Origin: Pseudomonadales bacterium
Lineage (GTDB): Bacteria; Pseudomonadota; Gammaproteobacteria; Pseudomonadales; JAHEIH01
Length of the DNA stretch: 5,967 nucleotides
NCBI GenBank assembly: GCA_023255355.1
Contig: JALRIU010000284.1
Coordinates: 1-5,967 of the forward strand
Reading direction: 5' to 3'
Within the stretch, counting starts at the first letter, position 1. Each line of letters begins with the position of its first letter. Of the stretch, positions 5,611 through 5,967 are shown piece by piece. Below the pieces are notes generated by a model, which was not told where the DNA came from, searched no databases, and saw nothing but the letters and a program-made list of their open reading frames with translations. A program made the position numbers and the translations under genes.

Positions 5611-5967
5611 AACGATACCCCTGGCCACGCAAGGTTGCTATAGGTTTTCTTGAACCATCAGGGTCAATCTTTTTGCGAAGACGGCCAACAAACACTTCAA
5701 TAACGTTGCTATCTCGATCAAAATCTTGATCATATAAGTGATCAGTTAATTCTCCCTTAGATATCACCTTGCCCGGATGATGCGCAAAATATAACAGGGT
5801 ATTGTATTCATAACTGGTCAAGGTAAGCCTTTGGCCGCTCAAGCTAACTGATTGACTATGAGGGTCAATCACAAGCTCACCATAGTTTAGCGTGGACTGG
5901 CTAAAACCTGCAGAGCGTCTAATGACAGCCTGCAATCGAGCTTTAAGTTCAGGCATATCAAAGGGTT
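5600..5967 (-). CDS. PhoP/OmpR-family response regulator, C-terminal part (5' end outside the window)
   Basis: This is the DNA-binding partner of the adjacent kinase. Complete codons begin at 5965 with P-F-D-M-P-E-L-K-A-R-L. This is the conserved KPF end of the receiver domain, and the two remaining bases at 5966-5967 (AA) fit the invariant Lys codon. The ATG at 5956 is thus internal, and about 100 residues of receiver, including the phospho-acceptor Asp, lie upstream. After a short linker comes a full winged-helix domain: LTLTSYEYNTLLYFAHHPGK, then the recognition helix region SNVIEVFVGRLRKKI, and the closing wing TLRGQGYRFEL before TAG at 5602-5600. The spacing and residues resemble PhoP, whose C-terminus I recall as RGQGYLFEL, more than generic OmpR proteins. 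Whether it binds a PhoP-box cannot be judged here. It overlaps the kinase and precedes it in one operon. Confidence 0.93.
   Translation of the reverse strand, partial: PFDMPELKARLQAVIRRSAGFSQSTLNYGELVIDPHSQSVSLSGQRLTLTSYEYNTLLYFAHHPGKVISKGELTDHLYDQDFDRDSNVIEVFVGRLRKKIDPDGSRKPIATLRGQGYRFEL
5618..5622 (-). promoter_or_regulatory. Ribosome-binding site that favours the TTG start of the kinase
   Basis: AGGGG on the minus strand (5622-5618) lies 7 nt before TTG at 5610-5608. It is inside the last codons of the response regulator, so the kinase would be translated by coupling, with an 11-nt gene overlap. The alternative GTG at 5628 is preceded by CAACCTTGC, without purine-rich complementarity to 16S rRNA. 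Confidence 0.5.

Noticed and set aside
5716..5743. Three GATC sites spaced exactly 12 bp apart
   Set aside because: They arise from Asp codons followed by C-starting codons every fourth position in the regulator, and GATC is frequent in the neighbouring coding sequence, so no methylation switch is implied.
5954..5956. ATG as the start of the response regulator
   Set aside because: The upstream codons encode the conserved receiver-end PFD and a base pair fitting the invariant Lys, so this ATG is internal.

Overview
The window reads as chromosomal DNA of a marine-type gammaproteobacterium. The base composition is moderate. The first gene closely resembles the Vibrio sodium/galactose symporter vSGLT. 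The last two genes resemble the PhoP/PhoQ two-component pair of gammaproteobacteria. The genus cannot be fixed from the sequence. Gene density is high and there is no sign of an insertion sequence, phage, CRISPR array, tRNA or rRNA.

Layout: two convergent gene pairs meet at a shared divergent regulatory region. Positions 1-1395 (+) hold most of a sodium:sugar symporter of the SSS family. Its N-terminus lies outside the window, and an in-frame TGA at 805-807 interrupts it while the frame stays open and well conserved on both sides. It ends directly against a minus-strand pair with no spacer: a DCC/DUF393 thiol-disulfide-type protein (2100-2456), followed by a C-factor-like short-chain dehydrogenase (1396-2103) coupled to it by an ATGA overlap. 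A 100-bp divergent region (2457-2556) carries a plausible minus-strand promoter and an imperfect direct repeat. It also leads into an AGCS-family sodium:amino-acid (alanine/glycine type) symporter on the plus strand (2557-4215). That symporter carries an unusual insert of about 110 residues, probably periplasmic, containing a degenerate internal repeat. A strong hairpin terminator (4228-4259) separates it from a minus-strand two-component system: a PhoQ-like sensor kinase (4258-5610) and the 3' two-thirds of a PhoP/OmpR-type response regulator (5600 to beyond 5967), which overlap.

Functionally the window combines two sodium-driven nutrient importers (one apparently broken or recoded), a small redox-type operon and an envelope-sensing regulatory pair. 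Nothing in the sequence directly ties the two-component system to the transporters; adjacency is the only link. The most notable points are the lone in-frame TGA in an otherwise intact symporter, the repeat-bearing insert in the AGCS transporter, the hairpin embedded in the 3' coding end of the dehydrogenase, and the likely TTG start of the kinase.
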